Positions 1 through 6,120 of a stretch of 6,979 nucleotides of DNA are shown here, piece after piece. The position numbers and the translations under genes are program-made. The DNA comes from Candidatus Anoxychlamydiales bacterium (GTDB lineage Bacteria > Chlamydiota > Chlamydiia > Chlamydiales > SM23-39). A model generated the notes under the pieces. The model was not told where the DNA came from. It made no database searches and saw nothing but the letters and a program-made list of their open reading frames with translations. The number at the start of each line of letters is the position of its first letter. Position 1 is the stretch's first letter. The stretch is taken from assembly GCA_011064905.1 (NCBI GenBank), contig JAAKFW010000077.1, positions 1 to 6,979 of the forward strand, written 5' to 3'.

Positions 1-1
1 T

Positions 2-145
2 CTAAAGTATCTAAAAAAATCTTCTAGAAAAGATTTAGAAGATCAAACGATAGGAATCGACTTAGGAGTAAAAATACCTGCTTACGCTGGTGATAATATG
101 TTTGATTTTTCAAAAGAACAAATTGTTTTATGTAATCTTAAATAA
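2..145 (+). CDS. 3' end of an unrecognised gene (partial)
   Basis: An open frame enters from the left edge and runs 47 codons to a TAA at 143-145. The other two forward frames are closed early: frame 1 has TAG at 25-27. The visible C-terminus is hydrophilic at first (LKYLKKSSRKDLEDQ) and then reads like a folded end with alternating hydrophobic residues (TIGIDLGVKIPAYAGDN, finishing IVLCNLK). I do not recognise the family from this piece. It has no membrane segment or cysteine motif. It lies on the same strand as ispH, 87 bases upstream of it. Because promoter-like boxes lie in that gap, the two genes need not share a transcript. Base composition and codon use look like the rest of the window. 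That this is the end of a real gene is fairly likely; its function is unknown. Confidence 0.6.
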   Translation, partial: LKYLKKSSRKDLEDQTIGIDLGVKIPAYAGDNMFDFSKEQIVLCNLK

Positions 146-150
146 ATATT

Positions 151-198
151 TTGATATAGATTATGATCTTTATATAAAAACTAGTTCTCTTATATAAT
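151..198 (+). promoter_or_regulatory. Candidate promoter(s) for ispH
   Basis: The gap 146-232 contains TTGATA (151-156) and TATAAA (173-178) separated by 16 bases, which resembles a sigma-70 type -35/-10 pair. A second, perfect -10 hexamer TATAAT lies at 193-198 but has only a weak -35 (TTTATA or TTATAT near 169-175). Either would give a short leader before the ispH start at 233. In DNA this AT-rich such matches arise easily by chance, so the location is tentative. Confidence 0.4.
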
Positions 199-232
199 AA
201 ACCTTTTAAAAATATAAATATTAAGGATTTCC

Positions 233-1168
233 ATGAATCTATACTTACTCAGACCTAGAGGGTTTTGCGCAGGGGTTGTAAGAGCTATTAAAACTGTTGA
301 AAAAGCTTTAGATATTTGGGGTGAACCTATATATGTGAAACATGAAATTGTTCATAACAAACACGTTGTAAATGCTCTAAAGGAAAAGGGAGCTATTTTT
401 ATTGAAGACCTAAATGAGGTGCCTATTGGAGAGAAACTTATCTATTCAGCACATGGAGTCACTCCAGAGATAAGAGAGTTAGCAAAAAAAAGGAATCTTC
501 TTGAAATCGATGCAACTTGTGGTCTGGTTACAAAAATACACTCTGCAGTTAAGAGGTTTTCAAAAAAAGGTTATAAAATAGTTTTAATTGGTAAAAAAAA
601 GCATGTTGAGATTATTGGGATTTCAAAAGAGGCGGAGAAAGATACTACAATTGTAGAGAAAGCAGAAGATATTAAAGCTTTAAATTTTAAAAACGATCAA
701 AAACTATTCTATATTACCCAAACAACACTGAGTATCGATGATGTTAAAGACATAATATTAGCTCTAAAAGAGAAATTTCCAAATATTGAAACTCTTCCCT
801 CTTCTTCTATTTGTTATGCAACCACGAATAGACAAATGGCTCTAAAAGAAATTACTAAAAATGTTGATCTTGTTTTAGTGGTAGGTGATCCTACATCTTC
901 AAATTCAAATAGATTAAAAGAGTTAGCTAAAAAAAGAGTAAAAAAAGCATATCTTATAAATTCAGAAGATGAAATTGATATAAACTCGTTAAAAGGTGTT
1001 AAAAATATAGTAATGACAGCTGGAGCTTCTACACCTGAAAATATTGTAAAAAAATGCATAGATAAACTAATTAAGTTTGGTCTTAAAAATGTTAAGGAAG
1101 TTATCTATAAAGACGAAGATGTTGTCTTTGAACTTCCTAAAGAAGTTAATGAAGTTTTAACTAAGTGA
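233..1168 (+). CDS. ispH: 4-hydroxy-3-methylbut-2-enyl diphosphate reductase IspH (LytB)
   Basis: IspH carries out the last step of the non-mevalonate (MEP) isoprenoid pathway in the cytoplasm, reductively dehydroxylating HMBPP to IPP and DMAPP with a 4Fe-4S cluster. The protein is 311 residues, the usual length. The three cluster cysteines are visible: Cys12 (RGFCAGV), Cys96 (DATCGLV) and Cys194 (SSICYAT). Substrate-site residues also sit where expected: His41 (EIVHN), His74 (SAHGV), His124 and Glu126 (KKHVEI), the TQTTLS loop at 162-167, the SSNSNR segment at 222-227 and GASTPE at 264-269. The ATG at 233 is preceded by AAGGA (223-227) with 5-base spacing and puts Cys12 at its canonical position, so the start is secure. 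The segments ATCGLV (rather than ATCPLV) and GKKKHVE (rather than GHxxHPE) match chlamydial IspH as I remember it. The last 64 bases overlap the convergent oppF gene. Confidence 0.97.
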   Translation: MNLYLLRPRGFCAGVVRAIKTVEKALDIWGEPIYVKHEIVHNKHVVNALKEKGAIFIEDLNEVPIGEKLIYSAHGVTPEIRELAKKRNLLEIDATCGLVTKIHSAVKRFSKKGYKIVLIGKKKHVEIIGISKEAEKDTTIVEKAEDIKALNFKNDQKLFYITQTTLSIDDVKDIILALKEKFPNIETLPSSSICYATTNRQMALKEITKNVDLVLVVGDPTSSNSNRLKELAKKRVKKAYLINSEDEIDINSLKGVKNIVMTAGASTPENIVKKCIDKLIKFGLKNVKEVIYKDEDVVFELPKEVNEVLTK

Positions 1169-2082
1169 CAAGCTACAAAATGATCCTTTTCTATCTCCTT
1201 TAATTCGGGTCTATTATTGAAGCAGATTTTTTTTGCAAAAGGACATCTTGTAGAAAATAAACATCCCTTAGGTGGATTTAAAAGTGAGGGGATTTCACTG
1301 TTTAGTAAAATTTTTGTCTGATTTTTTCTAAATGTAAAAGAGCTCTGTATTAATGCTTGAGTATATGGATGGAGGGGAGTTGAAAATAATTTTTTAGTTA
1401 GAGCTTTTTCTAGAAACTTACCCATATAGATAACTGAGACATAATCAGAAATATATTTTACAACTTTTAAATCATGAGAGATAAAAAGATAAGTTAAACC
1501 TAAGTTTTTCTGGAGGTCTATAAGTAAATTTATTATGCCAGCCCCAATAGTAACATCTAAAGAAGATAAAGGCTCATCTAAAATAATAAATTTCGGATTT
1601 AAAATAATTGCTCTCGCAATAGCAACTCTTTGTCTTTGCCCTCCACTTAGCTGATGGGGGAATCTATTTTTTATAGCATTTGAAAGATTTACTTTTTGTA
1701 AAATATCATCAGCTTTTTTTAATAGTTTTTCTTTAGAGAATTTTTCATGGATTTTTAAAGGTTCTAGAATAATATCTAAAACTCTCATTTTTGGATTCAA
1801 AGATAGATATGGATCTTGAAAAATCATTTGAATGTTTTTTCTGAAAATTCTAGTTTTATCGAAGATAGATAAATTTTCAAAAAAGACTCTCCCGGATGTT
1901 GGCTTTAATAAATTTGCTATTATATTTGCAATTGTAGATTTTCCTGAGCCAGACTCTCCAACTATTGAAGCAGTTTTTCCCTTTTCAATATCAAAACTAA
2001 TATCATTTAAAACATTTAAAGTTTTGTTTTTTATATAAAAACTCTTCTTTAAATTTTTACAACTGATGAAGGTTTTATCCAT
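1105..2082 (-). CDS. oppF: Oligopeptide/dipeptide ABC transporter ATP-binding protein OppF
   Basis: This is a cytoplasmic ATPase subunit that would pair with OppD to drive peptide import through OppB/OppC. All ABC motifs are present: Walker A GESGSGKST (42-50), Q-loop Gln89 in FQDP, signature LSGGQ (145-149), Walker B FIILDE (165-170), D-loop SSLD (173-176) and switch His203. The C-terminal region specific to peptide-transporter ATPases follows (LHPYTQAL, 237-244), with a cysteine set at 274, 280, 287 and 305 (GCLFSTRCP...C...C), the pattern linked in Dpp/Opp ATPases to a 4Fe-4S cluster. At 325 residues it is near the normal length. It is the last gene of the opp block and overlaps oppD by 34 bases, with no clear ribosome binding site, so translation may be coupled. 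Oddly, residues 306-325 are encoded antisense to the end of ispH and form a Ser/Thr-rich tail beyond where the family normally ends. Opp versus Dpp specificity cannot be read from the ATPase. Confidence 0.93.
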   Translation of the reverse strand: MDKTFISCKNLKKSFYIKNKTLNVLNDISFDIEKGKTASIVGESGSGKSTIANIIANLLKPTSGRVFFENLSIFDKTRIFRKNIQMIFQDPYLSLNPKMRVLDIILEPLKIHEKFSKEKLLKKADDILQKVNLSNAIKNRFPHQLSGGQRQRVAIARAIILNPKFIILDEPLSSLDVTIGAGIINLLIDLQKNLGLTYLFISHDLKVVKYISDYVSVIYMGKFLEKALTKKLFSTPLHPYTQALIQSSFTFRKNQTKILLNSEIPSLLNPPKGCLFSTRCPFAKKICFNNRPELKEIEKDHFVACHLVKTSLTSLGSSKTTSSSL

Positions 2083-2879
2083 TTTTTTGGTTTTTTTATT
2101 CTTTCATTTTTATCAATCTTGAACAGAGAGTTTAACAGAAGTTTTGTATAAGGGTGCTTTGCGTTTTCTAAAATATCATTTGAAAACCCTTCTTCTATTA
2201 TCTTTCCGGAATTCATAATATAGAGCTTCTTAGCTATATTTGAAACTAATGCTATATTATGGCTTATAAAAATTATCGATGACTTGTATTTTTTATTGAT
2301 GTTTTTCAATAGATCAATAATTTGAAGTTGATATGTCGTATCTAATGAAGTTGTTGGTTCATCTGCAATTATTATTTTAGGATAAGAGGCTATTGCTATA
2401 GCTATCATTACTCTTTGTCTCATCCCCCCGCTTATCTGATGGGGATATTGAGAATATCTAAGTTTTTCATCTTGGATTCCTACATCTTTTAATAGAGAGA
2501 AGACTTTCTCTTTAGATGGATTTACGTCTATAGCCTCTAAAATTTGCTTTCCAATTTTCATAGTGGGATTTAAAGATGAAAAAGGATCTTGAAATATTAT
2601 TGATATTTTTTTACCTCTAATTTTTTGAAGCTCTTTTTCTTTTTTATTAAGTAGATTTTCATTTTCAAAAAGGATGAGCCCATTTGATATTTTTGCACCT
2701 TTATCTAAAAGAGAGATTATTGCTAAGCCAAGGGTGCTTTTGCCGGATGCAGATTCTCCAATGATGCCTATGATTTCATTTTCAAAAAGATCAATATTAA
2801 TATTTTGTAGAGCTAATATATTTCTGTTTTCTAAAAAATACTCTATACTTAAATTTTTTATCTCTAAAATTTTTTTCAT
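2049..2879 (-). CDS. oppD: Oligopeptide/dipeptide ABC transporter ATP-binding protein OppD, short C-terminus
   Basis: This is the first ATPase gene after the two permeases and the presumed partner of OppF. Motifs: Walker A GESASGKST (41-49), Q-loop Gln97 in FQDPFSSLNP, signature ISGGM followed by RQRVMIA (149-160, typical of OppD), Walker B IIIADE (169-174), D-loop TSLD (177-180) and switch His207. These indicate an active ATPase. The start at 2879 overlaps the oppC stop in an ATGA arrangement (4 bases), with an AAGG a few bases upstream of the ATG. The protein is only 276 residues, against roughly 320-340 for typical OppD. It ends soon after HPYTKLLLNSLF (242-253) with a lysine-rich tail and contains no cysteine at all, so the cysteine-bearing C-terminal segment kept by OppF is missing. 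The reading frame up to the stop is clean and OppF begins inside it, so this looks like a settled short form rather than a fresh frameshift. Confidence 0.92.
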   Translation of the reverse strand: MKKILEIKNLSIEYFLENRNILALQNINIDLFENEIIGIIGESASGKSTLGLAIISLLDKGAKISNGLILFENENLLNKKEKELQKIRGKKISIIFQDPFSSLNPTMKIGKQILEAIDVNPSKEKVFSLLKDVGIQDEKLRYSQYPHQISGGMRQRVMIAIAIASYPKIIIADEPTTSLDTTYQLQIIDLLKNINKKYKSSIIFISHNIALVSNIAKKLYIMNSGKIIEEGFSNDILENAKHPYTKLLLNSLFKIDKNERIKKPKKWIKPSSVVKI

Positions 2880-3754
2880 CTAAACCTTTTTGGATCAAAG
2901 AGATCTCTAATGCCATCTGCTAGCAAATTAAATGCAAACATTGTCAAAGAGATCATAAAAGCTGGAAAAAAAAGTCTCCAAGGATAGTAACGCATGGCAT
3001 ACAGCCCATCATTTACCATAACTCCCCAAGAAGATATGGGAGCTTGAATGCCGAGCCCTAAAAAACTTAAAAAAGCTTCAGTGAAAATAGCGATCGGTAT
3101 ACTTATTGTCATAGTTGTAATAATAGATCCTGTGCAGTTTGGAAGAAGATGTTTAAAAATTATTCTAAAATTTGACGCTCCCATAACTTTTGCTGCATCT
3201 ATAAATGGCATTTTTTTGAGTGAGAGAATTTGAGCTCTTACTATTCTCGCCATATTTATCCATCCAGTAATAGTTAGGGCTATTAAAATAGTTAAAATTC
3301 CGGGGCTCATAAAAACTGTTAATAAAATTACAGCTAAAAGATAGGGAATCGTTGCTATAATATCAGCGGTTCTCATCATTATTTCATCTACATATTTTCC
3401 GAAAAGAGCAGCTATAGCACCATATATCATACCGATAATTATATCGATGATAGCAGCGGCTATTCCAATGCTCAGTGATATTCTAGCTCCATGCCAGATC
3501 CTTGTAAAAACATCTCTTCCCAACTCATCTGTTCCAAACCAAAATTTCGTAGATGGAGATAAATTTTTTAATTCTAAATGAGTGTCAAAATAGGTATAGC
3601 TATTTAAATAAGGCCCAATAATAGCCATAATAATAATAGAAAATAGTATTATAAAACCAATGCTCATAGCCTTGTTTTTAGCAAAAGCTTTCCTTGCAGC
3701 TCTTATAAAAGAGGGTTTTAAGATATTTTTATCTAACGCTTTGTCTACTTGCAT
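2876..3754 (-). CDS. oppC: Oligopeptide/dipeptide ABC transporter permease OppC
   Basis: This is one of the two inner-membrane permeases of the peptide importer. The 292-residue protein has the OppC/DppC layout: a cytoplasmic N-terminus rich in basic residues (about 1-29), a first membrane helix (about 31-50), a periplasmic loop with the family motif FGTDELGRDVF (73-83), then further helices near 93-117, 131-149, 150-167, 212-235 and 261-280. The cytoplasmic EAA loop that docks on an ATPase is at about 186-206 (DAAKVMGASNF to HLLPN), followed by FLGLG (231-235) and the closing motif ADGIRDLFDPK (279-289). The ATG at 3754 lies 26 bases inside oppB, and no good ribosome binding site sits at standard distance; an AAGGA occurs about 13 bases upstream. 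Overlap with both neighbours (26 bases with oppB, 4 with oppD) points to one transcript. Peptide length and sequence preference cannot be told from the permease. Confidence 0.94.
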   Translation of the reverse strand: MQVDKALDKNILKPSFIRAARKAFAKNKAMSIGFIILFSIIIMAIIGPYLNSYTYFDTHLELKNLSPSTKFWFGTDELGRDVFTRIWHGARISLSIGIAAAIIDIIIGMIYGAIAALFGKYVDEIMMRTADIIATIPYLLAVILLTVFMSPGILTILIALTITGWINMARIVRAQILSLKKMPFIDAAKVMGASNFRIIFKHLLPNCTGSIITTMTISIPIAIFTEAFLSFLGLGIQAPISSWGVMVNDGLYAMRYYPWRLFFPAFMISLTMFAFNLLADGIRDLFDPKRFR

Positions 3755-4670
3755 TATCTATTTCAATCCTTGGATCTATTAATTTATAAATAATATCTAA
3801 AAAAAACATAATTATTATAAGTATAAAGCTATAAAAAACACTAAGACCAATGATGACAGGGTAGTCTCTTGCTGAAATAGAGCTAACAAGCCACATTCCA
3901 ATGCCTGGAATTGAAAATATTTTTTCTATCACAAAACTTCCTGTTAGTACATGAGCAGTTAAAGGTCCTAAATATGAAACTACTGGAAGTATAGCATTTT
4001 TAAAAGCATGTTTAAAAATAACATGAAATGTGCTTAGACCTTTTGCTCTTGCTGTTTTTATATAGTCTTTAGATAAAACCTCTATCATAGAGGTTTTCAT
4101 AAGCCTAGCTATATACGCAGAAGGAAGAGAAGCGAGGGCTACAGATGGAAGGATAGAGTGCAAAAAACTCTCAAATCTTGCTATTGGAAAAAGATGAAGT
4201 TTCATAGCAAAAAAATACTGAAGAAGTGATGCGAATAAAAAGTTCGGTACAGAGATCCCTATGATTGCAAAAATAGAAACAAAAGTACTTTGCCATTTAT
4301 CTTTTTTTATAGCAGCTATCGTTCCTAAAATAAGGCCTGAGCTTAGAGAAATAATTAGGGCTTCAAAGCCTAGCATCATAGTGATAGGAAGGCCATCTTT
4401 TATAATTTCAAAAACAGTTCTTCCTTCATATAGTAGTGAAGGACCTAAATCAAAGGTAAAAAAGCCTTTTAGATACTTAATATATTGATAAAGTAAAGGC
4501 TTATCTAAACCATAGTGCATATTTAAAGATTTTAAAACCTCTTTTGGCATATTCTGCTCTGAAGAAAAAGGATCTCCCGGAATTGCTTTCATTAAAAAAA
4601 AGGTTACGCTCATTACTAGAAACAAAGATAAAAAACAAATTACTAATTTTTTAAAAAAATACTTTAACAT
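3729..4670 (-). CDS. oppB: Oligopeptide/dipeptide ABC transporter permease OppB
   Basis: This is the first gene of the opp block and the OppB/DppB-type inner-membrane permease, 313 residues as usual for the family. The N-terminus starts straight into a membrane helix (about 9-29), followed by the periplasmic PGDP motif (31-34) and YGLDKPLLYQY (53-63). Later helices are near 98-120, 129-155, 172-189, 229-250 and 272-295. The EAA loop lies at about 203-229 (YIKTARAKGLS to NAILP), followed by GSFVIEKIFSIPGIGMW (244-260) and the closing DPRIE (299-303). The ATG at 4670 is the natural family start but has no evident ribosome binding site. No gene for a substrate-binding protein (OppA) lies upstream, where it often sits: the next gene, rimO, is divergent. 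Peptide import as a source of amino acids fits a host-dependent bacterium; that role is inference from the family. Confidence 0.94.
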   Translation of the reverse strand: MLKYFFKKLVICFLSLFLVMSVTFFLMKAIPGDPFSSEQNMPKEVLKSLNMHYGLDKPLLYQYIKYLKGFFTFDLGPSLLYEGRTVFEIIKDGLPITMMLGFEALIISLSSGLILGTIAAIKKDKWQSTFVSIFAIIGISVPNFLFASLLQYFFAMKLHLFPIARFESFLHSILPSVALASLPSAYIARLMKTSMIEVLSKDYIKTARAKGLSTFHVIFKHAFKNAILPVVSYLGPLTAHVLTGSFVIEKIFSIPGIGMWLVSSISARDYPVIIGLSVFYSFILIIIMFFLDIIYKLIDPRIEIDNASRQSVR

Positions 4671-4699
4671 TTAGGTGTAAATTCATGTTTTTATCTTTA

Positions 4700-4708
4700 T
4701 TTATAGCA
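4700..4708 (-). promoter_or_regulatory. Candidate extended -10 element for oppB
   Basis: On the minus strand the divergent gap between oppB and rimO reads TGCTATAAA, a TG-N extended -10 with a TATAAA hexamer about 30 bases upstream of the oppB ATG. No convincing -35 is visible at the right distance, which is common for extended -10 promoters. The same gap (4671-4783) must also hold whatever drives rimO. I see no clear box for it beyond AT-rich sequence around 4702-4714. Confidence 0.3.
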
Positions 4709-4783
4709 TAAAAATTGAAAAAAGAGACTCAAAAAATCACAAAAAGAGTAAAATGTCTTTTCAAAGAAAAATATTTTATTGTT

Positions 4784-6094
4784 GTGAAAAAAAAATTATA
4801 CTTTATATCTCTAGGCTGCACAAGAAACCAGGTTGACTCAGAAGTGATGATAGCCAAGCTTTTTTCAAATGGATACTTATTATCTAATGATATGAAAACA
4901 GCAGATGTATTTGTTATAAATACTTGTGGCTTTTTAAAAGAAGCAAGAGACGAAGCCTACTCAATATTAGATGAAATCTCATGGAGCAAAAAAAAGGATG
5001 CCAAAATTATAATAGCCGGTTGCATGGCAAATCTTTTTTCAAAAGAGATTTTAGGTAAATATGATATTTTTTCAATAGTCTCTTCTGGAGATATAGATAA
5101 GATTTTAGACGTTATTGAAACTCCAAAAGTTTTAGTTAATAATTTAAGCTATATAGGGGAGGACAATTTCGATAGAGTGATTACCAATCATCAGCATATA
5201 GCATATTTAAAAATATCAGAAGGGTGTTCTAAAGCTTGCGCTTTTTGTATTATTCCTAAAATCAAAGGACCTTTGATTAGCAGATCCGAAAAATCAATAA
5301 TAGAAGAATTTAAGCAGCTTTTATCAAATGGAGTTTTTGAAATAAATTTAATCGCACAAGATCTTTTAGATTACGCAAAAGATAGAAATGAGAAAAATGG
5401 GTTTTTAAAACTTTTACAAAACATTTTAAAAATAAAAAACAATTTTTGGTTAAGGCTTTTATATGTGTATCCAGATGAAATAACGGATGAGTTTATTGAT
5501 CTTTTAGCCTCAGATAAAAGAATATGTAAATATTTAGATATTCCTCTCCAACACATAAGCGATAGAATACTTAAAAAAATGAAAAGAAAAACTTCTCAAA
5601 AAAAGATTTTTGATCTTTTTGAAAAATTAAGAAATAAAATCCCAGATATCTCAATTAGAACTTCTTTGATGGTGGGTTTTCCTTCAGAGACAAATGAAGA
5701 TTTTAATGAGTTATTGAAGTTCATTGAAGATTATCCGATTGATCATCTAGCTGTATTTAAATATTCTAATGAAAAATTCGCTTCATCTTATAATTATCCA
5801 GATCAAATATCTGAAAAAATAAAAGACGAAAGATTTGAGACTTTAACAAATAGACAGTTTGAGATGGTTAAAAAGAGAAATAAAAAATTAATTGGTAAAA
5901 CTCTAGATGTTTTAATAGATTCATATAATTCAGAGTCTAATCTTCTTGCGATGGCAAGATCAGAGGGGCAAGGATACAGTGTTGATTCTAATATAATTAT
6001 CAATAATACTAAAAAAATTAAAGCTTTTGGTAAAATCCAAAAGGCTAAGATTGTAGATATAGCTCTTTATGATCTCATCGCTACTTTAGAGTGA
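4784..6094 (+). CDS. rimO: Ribosomal protein uS12 (Asp88) methylthiotransferase RimO
   Basis: RimO is a cytoplasmic radical-SAM enzyme that adds a methylthio group to a conserved aspartate of ribosomal protein uS12. Numbering from the GTG at 4784 (436 residues, the usual size): the N-terminal UPF0004 domain has the auxiliary-cluster cysteines Cys12 (SLGCTRN), Cys48 (NTCGF) and Cys80 (AGCM). The radical-SAM core has CX3CX2C at Cys148, Cys152 and Cys155 (SEGCSKACAFC), followed by IPKIKG. A C-terminal TRAM domain spans about 368-436. AQD at 191-193 and the block LYVYPDEITDEFIDLL (226-241) with YLDIPLQHISD (250-260) identify RimO rather than the tRNA enzyme MiaB. No in-frame ATG occurs upstream. 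A TTG at 4715 would add 23 residues with no family match. Neither start has a good ribosome binding site; I prefer GTG because it puts the SLGC motif close to the N-terminus, as in the family. It is divergent from oppB and convergent with the following gene. Confidence 0.94.
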   Translation: MKKKLYFISLGCTRNQVDSEVMIAKLFSNGYLLSNDMKTADVFVINTCGFLKEARDEAYSILDEISWSKKKDAKIIIAGCMANLFSKEILGKYDIFSIVSSGDIDKILDVIETPKVLVNNLSYIGEDNFDRVITNHQHIAYLKISEGCSKACAFCIIPKIKGPLISRSEKSIIEEFKQLLSNGVFEINLIAQDLLDYAKDRNEKNGFLKLLQNILKIKNNFWLRLLYVYPDEITDEFIDLLASDKRICKYLDIPLQHISDRILKKMKRKTSQKKIFDLFEKLRNKIPDISIRTSLMVGFPSETNEDFNELLKFIEDYPIDHLAVFKYSNEKFASSYNYPDQISEKIKDERFETLTNRQFEMVKKRNKKLIGKTLDVLIDSYNSESNLLAMARSEGQGYSVDSNIIINNTKKIKAFGKIQKAKIVDIALYDLIATLE

Positions 6095-6117
6095 GAAAAA
6101 ATCTAAACTATAGATCT
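6095..6117 (-). terminator. Weak candidate terminator between rimO and the tubby-like gene
   Basis: The 26-base gap between two convergent stop codons holds ATCTA (6101-6105) and TAGAT (6111-6115), which can form a short stem with a 5-base loop, extendable by one G-U and one A-U pair. On the minus strand the stem is followed by a run of T (the complement of the A run at 6095-6100), as in a rho-independent terminator for the minus-strand gene. The stem is almost all A/T and would be unstable, so support is weak. Confidence 0.3.
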
Positions 6118-6120
6118 AAA

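Noticed and set aside
154..175. Bulged stem-loop after the partial gene (ATATAGAT / ATCTTTATAT), considered as a terminator
   Set aside because: All but two of the pairs are A-T, two bases are bulged, and no T run follows. It also overlaps the better-supported promoter boxes.
814..1059. Minus-strand open frame of 81 codons inside ispH
   Set aside because: It lies wholly antisense to a well-conserved ispH region, has no ribosome binding site or family match, and reflects the base composition of the coding strand.
1832..2038. Plus-strand open frame antisense to the Walker A region of oppF
   Set aside because: A shadow of the conserved ABC ATPase; the similar frame at 2674-2883 opposite oppD shows the same Walker A antisense residues, so it is a by-product of the motif and not a gene.
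4261..4488. Plus-strand open frame antisense to oppB (and similarly 3048-3233 antisense to oppC)
   Set aside because: Antisense to conserved permease sequence, with no start signals and no recognisable protein features.
4715..4783. TTG at 4715 as the rimO start (23-residue N-terminal extension)
   Set aside because: The extension has no family counterpart and would leave almost no room for a divergent promoter. The GTG at 4784 gives a standard-length RimO.
5371..5556. Minus-strand open frames inside rimO (also 5803-6003)
   Set aside because: Both are covered by conserved rimO coding sequence and have no independent support.
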